Shown here in pieces: positions 22,901-32,300 of a DNA stretch of 40,568 bases (position 1 is the first letter of the stretch; each line of letters starts with the position of its first letter). Position numbers and translations under genes: made by a program. Under the pieces are notes generated by a model. It made no database searches, was not told where the DNA came from, and worked only from the letters and a program-made list of their open reading frames with translations. This stretch comes from a virus, in IMG/VR virus record IMGVR_UViG_3300035670_000524, positions 1-40,568 of that record; one strand, 5' to 3'.

Positions 22901-23159
22901 TATCGGTATTTGAACTGCCTTGATATACGATATCGTTGGCATAGATAGTTTGACTATTATTGCTGATTGTTACAACAAGTTTTGAGTCGATGATGATTCT
23001 ATTTGCTGCCTGTACATATGAGTTGACAGCAATGTCATCAAAGAATATTCTCGCAAGCGCAAAAGGCTTTAAGTTTCTCGTAGCAAACTCAACTTGTCTG
23101 TTGCGAATGTACGGAACTAAACTTGCGTCAACTGTCGTTGTATTATCTGTAATAGCCAT
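19941..23159 (-). CDS. Large baseplate/tail-fibre attachment protein (1072 residues)
   Basis: Structural protein of the type found after gp8 and the DUF4815 protein in cyanophage-like myoviruses. N-terminus has SLVPYIRNRQVEFATRNLKPFALARIFFDD, the conserved opening of that family. Residues 70-115 carry a VYQGSS module and 205-255 related units (KVGEIVYQ, VGEVVYYN). Residues 515-640 (DSLAQTFFTPKP, VSSVDLFFKTK, PVYLQPNREYALIV, DSPDYEVYV) form a conserved beta-sandwich also seen in relatives. Residues 805-935 contain two GxGY repeats. The C-terminus (LEDGFEAGDLRVFMDAIRP, IQVYYK, RRMEKY) is conserved too. It occupies the gp9-gp12 region of T4 but I cannot equate it with one of them. Likely fibre-to-baseplate adaptor. 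Confidence 0.8.
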   Translation of the reverse strand: MAITDNTTTVDASLVPYIRNRQVEFATRNLKPFALARIFFDDIAVNSYVQAANRIIIDSKLVVTISNNSQTIYANDIVYQGSSNTDNTFNGIVDSRSGNTLIIRRSSRQDKSIGGNGLTGNFDDTLQLYIENVTSGLTYTSANVVTVVSQNTADAFYPGEGVLCRQAGNHFATIISTSGDNIIYVNQNYINLNVGGLGNAISAMTNDFKVGEIVYQTSDGSKRYDKAVFVGEVVYYNTEGGGTTHGVIAIKHVSGRLVANSVGADYANNAATNTRSYIWNNSNTSAKPLFASDYNKDTFGSTGGRTIQSIANASANVLVNSYFPRSSIIANTDAGPNNQCINMHVSSTIGRAVVGNLVYFVSGTGVGEVRRCTGFVSANPEIIVLNSAPSFTMTGNTYFSVENMYVDSYGGQAGIFHIPEYPNLKFKTGNRVLSVTDTNTFDNPDYGMRAAATYSAVGRFRTGNDTQTTPILTLLPEVNSDAPVKPVSPSERTFNNDATKSPLTDRAGGSVPRLPIGDSLAQTFFTPKPSSNKPDYGMFVSSVDLFFKTKPSYANGGMLLPVTVKIAEVVNGFPTQTYLGSSTVQFDKVKVSTNPSSSNTSTVTKFNFTDPVYLQPNREYALIVNSDSPDYEVYVAEMGSLVLGAAQPRRISDQPYAGAFFRAQNSSTWAPYNNIDLMFVINKAVFNSSGSAVFNLADTPIANLDIDRVTLLSTDLRFPKGAVQYSVKGMYAYNSNQDTGITVEPNSVLEYGSVLDRSANTASASFLNRRRIHGGNANSVQLTVTMTSTDTDISPIINLERLGLSAVTYKINNGGVSNTVISITNKGVGYNAHSTSGNVIIGGSNNSINNFAQLYRETYYANSYNIGFYNISVSGGGGSGVTGFAVANTDGSNTVNHIVITTSGSGYIETPAITIANGNATTNITATALVSGETDKSGGNIYSKYISREIILEDGFEAGDLRVFMDAIRPSPTDIQVYYKVLSPDDPEKLSDKSWRRMEKYKDIYSRTAASTVMLEFRPSLEENRISYTENGRTYPIGGRYKNFAIKVCLLTPDPALVPKLDNLRIIAIPEG

Positions 23160-23174
23160 GTTGTCTTTTACCTA

Positions 23175-26100
23175 TTAATTTCTATCATATCTAAAGTTGA
23201 GTGGATCTTTATTGATTGATCTTCCGCCGCCACCTGTTGGTGCTTTCACTGGTTCGCTTGAAGAAGGAATTGATGAATCGAGAGGACCTTGAACTGCAAC
23301 AGTTGGCTCTTGGAAGTTAATATTAACTGCTGCGAATAAGTCTAATCCACCACCACTGAATATTGATGCTGCTGCTGGCAACACTGTAGGTTCAATTACA
23401 GGTTGAGGATATGCGATCGCAGGAGCAACTTCAATCCATGCACTTGGAACGTCTGGTGAAACAGGTGGAAGAGCAGGCAATTCAATTGGCACTGGATCAG
23501 AAGGCAACACTGGTGGTGGTTCTTCTGCTGGCGCAACAACGACAGTTGCGTTTGCATTCGTAGAAGGATCTGTATTTGGTGTCTCAATAATTAATGTAGA
23601 TGCGTCATTCGTCACAAATGGAATTGTGGAAATATCAAGATCTTCAAATACAAGTTCACGAATGCGTCTTGGTTGCTCAACGATTTGAGAAGGCTCAGCA
23701 ATCACCTCTGGCTTCAATCTATCTGAACACCAGAAATCAGTTTCAGGTGTTAGATCAATAATACCATTGAAGCGACCAAACAAGAATGGCGAAATCTTAA
23801 CAGCATTCGAAGCAACGTTTTGTGTGATTGCTGGAGTTTCTGTAAAGTTCAATGATAGTGTACGCAAATTCTTTTTGGTATTTGTGCGAACAATATTCTT
23901 AAACGATAGTGGTTTGTTTTCCATTTGAGGAACTAAGAATCCACCATCTACTGCAACAGTAAAGTCTGGGTTGCGGAAATCAGCAATATTAAAGTTGCTG
24001 AAGTTTTCACCCAAAATACCAAACTTCTCTTTTTCAGTTCCATCTTCATATTGAGTTGGATCTGATAGAGCAAGATTTTCAACGTTATTCAAAGAAGTAT
24101 ATTGTTCGAGACGCTCAACTCTCTTATTCAAAGAGGCAAGTTCCTTCATTGTTAATCGACGATTATCGATGTATCGTAATCCAACTTGACGAATATCACC
24201 AACGTAAGCAGGAAGATTAATGACAAACAATGTCATTGCATCATCGAGATCTTCTGGTGGATAAGGAACTGAAGCCGAACGACCCTGAATAATTCTAAAT
24301 TCTTTATCTTTACTCAATACGAGTTTATCGATACGAGGTAGATAATGATTAAATGATAGTTCAGTGGTTGAATCTGGAGAAGTTAAATTTGGAACAACGT
24401 ATGCATCATCTACTGCGCCAACTGGTAGTGTTGGGCGGAAATCGAGACAGTCACGAAGTTCATACGATGTGCCATCAGCAGCAGTATATACTGGAATTGA
24501 TCCATTATTATATTGCGCTTCAGGATATGATGCTGGTGAGAAGAATGATACATTTGCTCCAGCAGCATAGATGTGATGGTAATAATCAACATGAACGAGT
24601 AACATTCCTGTTGGAGAATCAGCACCTGGTTTTAATATTAATCTGGCGTGATCATAACGATCATCTTTCTGACCATAATCAATAAAGAATCTTGATGTAA
24701 TATCTGATGTATTTGCGTCGCCGACTGGAACAGAAGTATTGTTTCCTTGTAAAACGCGACGAACCTTAACAACGTCTGGAATAAACAACGAGACGCTGTC
24801 ACCAGGACGAATATTATTATATGTTGGATTTGTCAACCAAACCAATCCATTTGCCATATCAATCTTCGCAACTTCACCGAGATTGGTTAATGTTACTGTT
24901 GTATTTGATGTAGCATTTGAAACAGGATAAGTGAATGGTGTATATGTGTATGTTGTATTTGAATAGTAAACTTTATTTCTAATCAAATCTTCAGAATCAT
25001 TTACTTTAACATTCACGAAAATATCAACAGCAAGAATATCAGGAACTGCAGTGTTTACAGTAAATGTAGTTGCTGGTGAACCAATTGTTACGTTGGCTGA
25101 GGTGAGTTGTAAAATCGTTCCGTTTGGATAACTTGTATTGCCGTTATTATTTCTTACAACGAAGATTAAGTTATCTTGAATTGCTGATGTTGAATCTGCC
25201 CAAGGAACAGTCTCAAAACTATCAAGACCCGAACCTTGCGATAACGTAAACTCACCAGCAGTTCCGTTGTTAGCGCGATTTGGCACAAACTTATTGTAGA
25301 AATAATCTACGTTGTTTAATGACGTGCGGCTGACGTATGTTCCTGGTAACTTAAAGATTAATGTTCCACGTTGTGGATCTTCAACATAAGTATCGCCATT
25401 CGTTAGTGTTCCGAATGATGAGACGTTTATTGCTGTATTTTGTAGTGTTGTGCAATTTAATGTATTTGCAACAGCTGGTCCAGCAACGAATGACTTGGCA
25501 TCATCGATACCAAAGTTTAGTTGGAATACAGTGTTTACATCTGCAATGCCACCGTTATCAAAAGGAGTATCAAAGAACGCAGTTCTTCCTGCACCATTGT
25601 AGCGAATAATGTTTCTTGTTTGACCACCGACGTTTTGCGAGTAAGACTGTTGAACATAAACTTCAACAGGATTTGTTGCAGAGTTGGCTACAGTATAAGC
25701 AAACGCAGAGTTGACTGTTAGATTGCCAGTTGCAACTGCAGTGACTTCTCTTACAAACTCACCAACACGAATAGTATCACCGACATTTACTTTACCAGCG
25801 AATGTGCCACTGTTATTTGCATTTACAGTAAACTTGTTTGCTTCAACTGTTGCATAAACATCAGCAACAGCATCGAGTCGAACAGGTAGAATTGTAACGC
25901 TGACATTTAGATATGCATTATCTGATGGGCTAAATTTATCAGTGAGTCTGATAGTATTAGCATTTGAAGATGCAGCAGTTACTTTCGCAACAACTGGATT
26001 AATATCGATATCTGACAAATAAAGTTTGTATACACCGTTTGAATCTGTGACTGAGTCGAATCCGTCAGCCGAATAACGAACAAAATTCTTTAGACGAGCA

Positions 26101-27326
26101 GTACCAATTTTTGTATTGCCATAATAGAAAGTATTCGCAGTTGTTTGCAATCCAATGTTTGCGTTAACATTTCCTGTTCCTACGCAGTGAATATCAAACT
26201 TCTCAAGAGCAGCAATATTAACAAAGCCACCGTTACTTCCGCGGAATGATGTTGCGTATACAAATGCACCATAAGAAGTATCAACGTCAATATCGACGTA
26301 TGACTTTACGTCACCTGCACCACGTGGCTTTGGAACATCAATCTTAACTGTTCCGATTGTTTCAAATTCGAAGCCTTTGACGTATGCTTTTCCTGGCTCA
26401 ACTGCAATGGTGTAGTTGTTAGCATTGGCACCATCGAGAATCGTTGCGCGGAATGGGCGAACAATATAGTCACCAGACTCATCAAATGTGCGGCGAGCAA
26501 GTGTTTTCTCGAGTTCAGAGTAAATTGGATATTTTACTTGTTTTGTAATTGCGCCATTTTCAACACGCATTAATTCAAAGAACTGTGATTCGTCAACAAC
26601 AGAATCAAGTGGGCGTGTTGTAAGTCTTAAACTAAACTGATAACGATCAGCGCCAGGAGCCTGATAGTTAAATGATCCTTGTGCTGGATCGAGTAGAGTT
26701 GTGTCAACATCGCTGTCAACAAATTGGTCATCAATTTCGAGACCAATCTTTACATTAGCAGATACACCATATGGATTTACTGGTGTAGATTGATCAAGAA
26801 CTTTAACGAAGAAACCATCAACATAAAACACGCCTTCATTAATCGAACAAACAAGAGCAGATCCATTTGAATTTGTTGTGAGAGCCTGCGCTTGAGTTGT
26901 TGTTCCTGCAATTTTAATTACTGCGCCTTCAGCAAATTCATTAGATGTGATGTATTTTAAGAGAAGTGTTGGTGTTCCATCAGTAGGATAATACGTTGTT
27001 ACGACTTTTGCTTGTACGAGACCATCTGCGCTTCGAACAACTTTACCATCAAAGGTTTCAATTTCAACGTCTTCATTATTATATGTTTCTTGTAGTTTTA
27101 AAAATTTGGTTTTATTATCGAGAGTTAGGTTGCCGCCGATAACTGGAGATCCGTCCTGAAAAATATGATCACCAAATAGTTTAATTTGATTTTGCAGGAT
27201 TGACTGAATTTGAGTGAGTTCGCGAGCCTGAACAGCATAACCAGGCTTGAACATAACGCGGACATAGTTATTATTAGCCGCATTTTGCTCAAAATCGTCA
27301 TAGTACGGATTTACATTAAATTCCAT
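23175..27326 (-). CDS. DUF4815-family baseplate/tail structural protein (1383 residues)
   Basis: Largest gene of the window. The N-terminal ~65 residues (NPYYDDFEQ, VRVMFKPGYAVQARELTQIQ, IFQDGSPVIGG) are the hallmark of DUF4815 proteins, which in aquatic T4-like phages follow gp8. The same N-terminal region includes EGVFYVDGFFVKV and GKAYVKGFEFET. The middle is a chain of beta modules, one with VGDTIRVGEFVREV...LTVNSAFAYT shared with gp7 and gp8. A later region (LSKDKEFRIIQG, YIDNRRLTMKELASLNKRVERLEQYTSL) holds a short coiled coil. The C-terminus has a proline-rich linker (EEPPPVLP, PVPIELPALPPVSP) and a basic tail. It is probably an outer baseplate or fibre-docking subunit, perhaps functionally like T4 gp10; this is inference. 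Confidence 0.85.
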   Translation of the reverse strand: MEFNVNPYYDDFEQNAANNNYVRVMFKPGYAVQARELTQIQSILQNQIKLFGDHIFQDGSPVIGGNLTLDNKTKFLKLQETYNNEDVEIETFDGKVVRSADGLVQAKVVTTYYPTDGTPTLLLKYITSNEFAEGAVIKIAGTTTQAQALTTNSNGSALVCSINEGVFYVDGFFVKVLDQSTPVNPYGVSANVKIGLEIDDQFVDSDVDTTLLDPAQGSFNYQAPGADRYQFSLRLTTRPLDSVVDESQFFELMRVENGAITKQVKYPIYSELEKTLARRTFDESGDYIVRPFRATILDGANANNYTIAVEPGKAYVKGFEFETIGTVKIDVPKPRGAGDVKSYVDIDVDTSYGAFVYATSFRGSNGGFVNIAALEKFDIHCVGTGNVNANIGLQTTANTFYYGNTKIGTARLKNFVRYSADGFDSVTDSNGVYKLYLSDIDINPVVAKVTAASSNANTIRLTDKFSPSDNAYLNVSVTILPVRLDAVADVYATVEANKFTVNANNSGTFAGKVNVGDTIRVGEFVREVTAVATGNLTVNSAFAYTVANSATNPVEVYVQQSYSQNVGGQTRNIIRYNGAGRTAFFDTPFDNGGIADVNTVFQLNFGIDDAKSFVAGPAVANTLNCTTLQNTAINVSSFGTLTNGDTYVEDPQRGTLIFKLPGTYVSRTSLNNVDYFYNKFVPNRANNGTAGEFTLSQGSGLDSFETVPWADSTSAIQDNLIFVVRNNNGNTSYPNGTILQLTSANVTIGSPATTFTVNTAVPDILAVDIFVNVKVNDSEDLIRNKVYYSNTTYTYTPFTYPVSNATSNTTVTLTNLGEVAKIDMANGLVWLTNPTYNNIRPGDSVSLFIPDVVKVRRVLQGNNTSVPVGDANTSDITSRFFIDYGQKDDRYDHARLILKPGADSPTGMLLVHVDYYHHIYAAGANVSFFSPASYPEAQYNNGSIPVYTAADGTSYELRDCLDFRPTLPVGAVDDAYVVPNLTSPDSTTELSFNHYLPRIDKLVLSKDKEFRIIQGRSASVPYPPEDLDDAMTLFVINLPAYVGDIRQVGLRYIDNRRLTMKELASLNKRVERLEQYTSLNNVENLALSDPTQYEDGTEKEKFGILGENFSNFNIADFRNPDFTVAVDGGFLVPQMENKPLSFKNIVRTNTKKNLRTLSLNFTETPAITQNVASNAVKISPFLFGRFNGIIDLTPETDFWCSDRLKPEVIAEPSQIVEQPRRIRELVFEDLDISTIPFVTNDASTLIIETPNTDPSTNANATVVVAPAEEPPPVLPSDPVPIELPALPPVSPDVPSAWIEVAPAIAYPQPVIEPTVLPAAASIFSGGGLDLFAAVNINFQEPTVAVQGPLDSSIPSSSEPVKAPTGGGGRSINKDPLNFRYDRN

Positions 27327-27336
27327 GTTTTCTTAC

Positions 27337-29343
27337 CTAAAATGTTAGAACAACTTTAACCTGTTCGATTTGATTAACTGAGCGAGTCACATTTTTTCTA
27401 TTATCAACGTACAACATATCGCCAGTGTAAAGTTTAATTTCAGAATTAGCGACCGCCAAAATAGTAGTAGTTGTTCCTGATGTATCGCCTTTAATAATTT
27501 GTTCAGATGCAGGAGTTCCTGTAATATTATTTATATACAGATAATTAGACCCAGCGTCCCAGTGAGCGACGTTTGCAATCATTGTGGCTGCAGCCAAAGA
27601 TGATCCAATATAAACTGTTTCGTCATCGATAAAGTTCGAACTTCCTGGGTCGCTCACAAATAATCTTGTTGAAACTCTGTAGTTTACAAGATTTGCAACA
27701 TATGCATTATTCGCGATTCTTGGGTTTTGAATGATTGAGATTTGATTAAAGTCAAACGTATTAATCGCATCACTGACTGGAATGGTGTCGCTCTCGTCGC
27801 CATTCAATTCCACCGAAACCATCAAACTACGAGCACCGATTTCTTCAGCTGGGAAGTGACCATGCCCACCATATGGAGAGAATTCAATGTCAAATACAGC
27901 ATCAGATCTCTGTACAGTCATAACCTGAGTATTCGCCATATATGTAAAGGCAGAATTTAGCGTAATTTGAGTTGCGCTATCCACAGTTACAACGTTTCTT
28001 GATTCATTATTTACAGTAACAATGTCGTTGACGAATACGTTGCCGAGGAAATTCTGGTTTGCGGTATTTGCAAGATTAGCCGAAATGGTTAATCCTGAAA
28101 CGTTTACAGTGCCGCCGATTGTTGTATTACCGAGTTTATCAGGATCAGTTACTGTAACAGTTCCGCGTGTATAGTTATTACCACCATTTAATATGGTAAC
28201 TGCTGTGATAACACCGTTTGAGACTCTTGCAACAAGATTAGCATTTGCGCCATCTGTTTTAGTGACAGAAAGAATCGTTGATGTGTTACTGTTTCCACCA
28301 CTTAAATGTCCAGAACCACCCCAAAGAACATTGATAATATCAATACGACCTTCAACAGCCGTTGAAGTTACAGCAGCATCGTTGGCTACTGGCATCCAGC
28401 GATCTGTAAAGAACTTTTGTTTTAGACCAGGAGCAATTGTATACAAATATTTCCATTTATACCCATCACCTGTGAGAATAAATGGATTTTCAGGCAACTG
28501 ACCGTCAATGTCAATAGTTGGTTCGATTGTTGAGTTTGCTCTGCTATTATTAAACAAACACTTGAACACTTGATCACGAGTATTTCTTACATAGAAATTA
28601 TTTGCAATTAATGGGAACGTATTATCTTTTTGAAAGATTGTTACATTTGAATTTGAGTATGTTAATGCAGTATTTAATGATATGACTTTATTACTTCTAA
28701 CACCAACAACTTCGCGTGTATCTTCGCCGATAGTAATAGTATTTCCTGTTACGAGTGTGCTAAATGCGGCTGAGTTGCCGATTACTGTTTTATCATTGGC
28801 TACAAGAACAATAGATCCACCTGTATTTGTATTTGCGAATGCACTGTTAACAACCAAGTGAATATTATTCGTAACAGAAACAACAGTCTTTGTTGCTAAA
28901 TTAACTGCAATTTGATCGCCAGGGAAAATGTAAGTTAAGAAAGAAGTACCATTACCAACGACGACATTCGAGGCAGCGATATTGACTGTGCCTGTTAAAG
29001 TTGTATTTGCATTAGCGTTGGCAGTTCCAAGATTAATTGTATCTTCGTAACTAAAAATTTCTTGATCGTCGCGATAAGCATCATAAACAACACCAGTTAT
29101 CCAGTCGCGGCGAGGCGCAACAACCTGCATATCAGCAGCGGCGATTTTCTTTAACGCAACAAGATTACGGTAAATGTCATTAATCTTATTTGTTGTAAAT
29201 AATACATTTTCAATGTTTGACGATGAACTACCAAAATCAATAGATCTACCGATACCTATGTAAACATTTGCGTCAGAAGAAAAGTGATCTTTCACGTCGT
29301 CCGCGACAAACTTAGAAAACAGTGGAGTTGTTTTTGATTTCAT
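27337..29343 (-). CDS. gp8: Baseplate wedge protein gp8
   Basis: Wedge subunit that with gp6, gp7, gp10 and gp53 builds the baseplate arms. It has 668 residues, twice T4 gp8 (334). The N-terminus (FSSDANVYIGIGRSIDF, INDIYRNLVALKKI, RRDWITGVVYDAYRDD) and the segment FYVRNTRDQVFKCLFNN...GDGYKWKYLYTIAPG...FFTDRWMPV are the typical gp8 signature in marine T4-like phages. The extra length consists of beta modules: two copies inserted near residues 90-225 and one near 400-460 with LNSAFTY-type endings, a G-N-N-Y repeat, and a C-terminal ETVYIGSSLAAATMIANV module. It abuts gp7, whose stop overlaps the region before its ATG. Confidence 0.88.
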   Translation of the reverse strand: MKSKTTPLFSKFVADDVKDHFSSDANVYIGIGRSIDFGSSSSNIENVLFTTNKINDIYRNLVALKKIAAADMQVVAPRRDWITGVVYDAYRDDQEIFSYEDTINLGTANANANTTLTGTVNIAASNVVVGNGTSFLTYIFPGDQIAVNLATKTVVSVTNNIHLVVNSAFANTNTGGSIVLVANDKTVIGNSAAFSTLVTGNTITIGEDTREVVGVRSNKVISLNTALTYSNSNVTIFQKDNTFPLIANNFYVRNTRDQVFKCLFNNSRANSTIEPTIDIDGQLPENPFILTGDGYKWKYLYTIAPGLKQKFFTDRWMPVANDAAVTSTAVEGRIDIINVLWGGSGHLSGGNSNTSTILSVTKTDGANANLVARVSNGVITAVTILNGGNNYTRGTVTVTDPDKLGNTTIGGTVNVSGLTISANLANTANQNFLGNVFVNDIVTVNNESRNVVTVDSATQITLNSAFTYMANTQVMTVQRSDAVFDIEFSPYGGHGHFPAEEIGARSLMVSVELNGDESDTIPVSDAINTFDFNQISIIQNPRIANNAYVANLVNYRVSTRLFVSDPGSSNFIDDETVYIGSSLAAATMIANVAHWDAGSNYLYINNITGTPASEQIIKGDTSGTTTTILAVANSEIKLYTGDMLYVDNRKNVTRSVNQIEQVKVVLTF
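27528..27535 (-). promoter_or_regulatory. Candidate late promoter inside gp8 for the DUF4815 gene
   Basis: Minus strand reads exactly TATAAATA, within the 3' part of gp8 and about 200 bases upstream of the DUF4815 start codon. A perfect late box, though located within coding sequence. Confidence 0.5.
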
Positions 29344-32300
29344 TTATTCGTCCGTCAATGTAACGATCTTATAACTATATCCTGCTGAAGAATAATCTGG
29401 TACAACAAGATAAACGAGGTTTGTAATATTTGCGTGCACTGCTGTGTTTACAGTTAAATTATTGCCGCTGATCGAAGAAATAGTTTTAACCAATACACTG
29501 TTAGCATTGATATATTTATTCGTTGCAACATAAGTAAAGGCTGAGTTCACTGTTAGACTCTGGTTATTTGTAACGGCTGTGACAAGTCTAACTTCGTTAT
29601 TTACCAAAATCTCGCTTCCGATTACAACATTGCCAACAAAGTATGTTGTATTTGCACCAGTTGTATTACCAGTAACCGCTGTTCCGTTTACATTTACTGT
29701 TCCGTCCAATCTTAGGTTTCTGACGTTCATTGTAATAGAATCGCCAGCCTGTAAGAAGTCAGAAACAGCATTCGTGTTACCAGAAACCTGGATCACAACG
29801 TTACCATTATTGGTCTTGAGTTTACCTTGACCAGCGTAGATAAAGTCACCAGCAACGTTCAACGATGTGTTACTGTCTACAGCAGCAACAACTCTCGAGA
29901 TTCCACGCAACGCATTTCCACTGTCAACAATAATAAACAAGTCACCAACATTTACCTTATAATCTGGATGCAAGAACTCAGTATTAGCACCAGTCACAAC
30001 GCTGTTGTATGAGTTGGATACTGTAATTGTTGATGATGTATTAATTGGAAGAATTAGGTCAACATTGGATGAAGGAACAGCATCATCGAGATATTCTGAT
30101 CTCAATACTGTCTTTGATACGACTGCAAGACCAGCTGGGTGTGCGATATTCTTCAATGGAGTTTCGAATTCAACAAGACTCTTTTCTGATTGTACAATGT
30201 ATGAGAAGTTGTGATATAGTTTATCGTCTTGTAGAACTTTATCAGAACTTGGGAATCCGTCTGTGTTTAAAAAGAATCCGTTAAATTCGATAAGACCATT
30301 GGCAAACTGAGCATTGGCTTTAGCGCGACCATTACCATAATACATTGGATTTGGTAATCCAGTTGCGATGATCGATGGATCATATTGCGCAGGAGCAGGA
30401 ACATTCGCAGATGTATTCACATTACAGTATACACCATTTGCCGTGATAATATCCAACGCTGGATTAATGGTTCCAGAATAGTTATAAAGTCTAAGAACAT
30501 TTGTTGTTCTTGATAGAGACTTCACATTAGCGCGGAATGTTGACGTTGCCAATGAAGAGCCTTGATAAACATACTCTTGTTCGTAGATTACATTTGCTTC
30601 TGGGATAGGATTAATAACTGTATCGACAACCTTCAACGATACAACTGGTGTTCCGATATAATCATAACCGCGATACAACAAACGGAGATCGCGGATTCTA
30701 CCGATAGCACTTGTTGAAACTGTTTCATCAAATCCATCACCAAACAAATATGCTGTAAACGCAGCACCAGTACCACCTGACGTGCTGATTGAGACAGCTG
30801 GTCGCATCTTATATCCTTCGCCGCGATCTGTAAGTGTGACTGATACAATATTTCCTGATGAGTCTACATTTACATATCCATTACCACCATATCCGCGACC
30901 ACTAAACGAAATAGTATCGCCGTTGGCATATCCAGTTCCTGGCGCATCAATATAAACGTGCGCAACTTGACCAAGATCTTTAAACGTTTGAACTGTATTC
31001 GCATAATCTCCAGTGCCAAAGGTATAATTCTCAGATAACTGCGTGTTATATCTCGAGTTTACGTCAATTGGTGGCGCGGAGCGGAAGCCAAACCCACCAT
31101 TAATCACAGAGACAAGAGCAACGCCACCAGTGTTCACAGTCTCAAAATCAAGACACTGTACAATCTTAGAGTTCGCATTTGCTGGAACAAGATAAGTTGT
31201 GATTGAATTGAATACAAATGATTTTGCTGTATTCTTTGTGTTTATTTGTGCGCCAGTAAGAACAGTTGAAAGTGCTCCAGTATTCGCAATATCATAAAGC
31301 AATAATCCACCAGTTGCGTTTGCTACACCTGCGCCGAAAGGACCACCTGATCCACCATTGGCTGTTGCGATTTTTGCTGTAAACAATGCATCAAAGAAAT
31401 TAGTTCCATTCGCCCAAATTTGCTCAAAATTATCGAAATCGTCATTAAAATCGTTTTCAGTTACGTCTAAAAGAACATTACGATTGTTTGTTGTAAAGAA
31501 TACTAAATTTGCATTCCCAATTACTTCATCTTTAGAATAGTCAATGACTGATTTATCATAAGTAATTGCTTCAATGAAGTTTTGCTGACTATTAGTTGTG
31601 TTAGATGTCAGATTAAGTGCGATAAGACGAAGATCTGTACTTAAATTTGCATTCGGATCGTCGCCGACTGATCTGAAAACCAATACTTCAGAATCAGTGT
31701 ACACTCGATATCCGTATCCTGGGAACACTGTTGTTACAGATTCAATAGAACCTTGAGAAACATTACTGACGATACCAATACCATCTTGCGCTTCTGCTGT
31801 TGCCGCAAGACCACCAGTAATTACAACTGGATCACCTACGTTATAGAGCAAACCACGACGTCTTTGAGATGGATCTGTTTGAACATTCGAATCAATTCTA
31901 AGATTCGAGATTGTACCAATAATTTTTTCAGAGAATACGCGATCAACTCCATTAGCATCAACGTATTCAATACGAATATATTCGCCGTTCTCAAATAATC
32001 TTTTAATGTTCGAGATATAAATCTCAATAATCTCGATACCATTTGTTGGATCGATGGTTCTATTGGCTGATTCGACAACGCATGTGGCGCCAGAGTTAGT
32101 GCCAGTCACGAGTCGTTTTTCGAGAAGATTTACATCAACATTTTTATTTGTTTCAGATGAGGTAATTCTAAATGCGCGTGGTTTAATCCATTTACCATCA
32201 GATGCAATAAGGATTTGCTCTTTAGGATAGTTTAATTCAATATCTTCGTTGAAGAGTACCTTAAACAACCAACGGATTGATTCGTCGCTACCTTTCTTGC

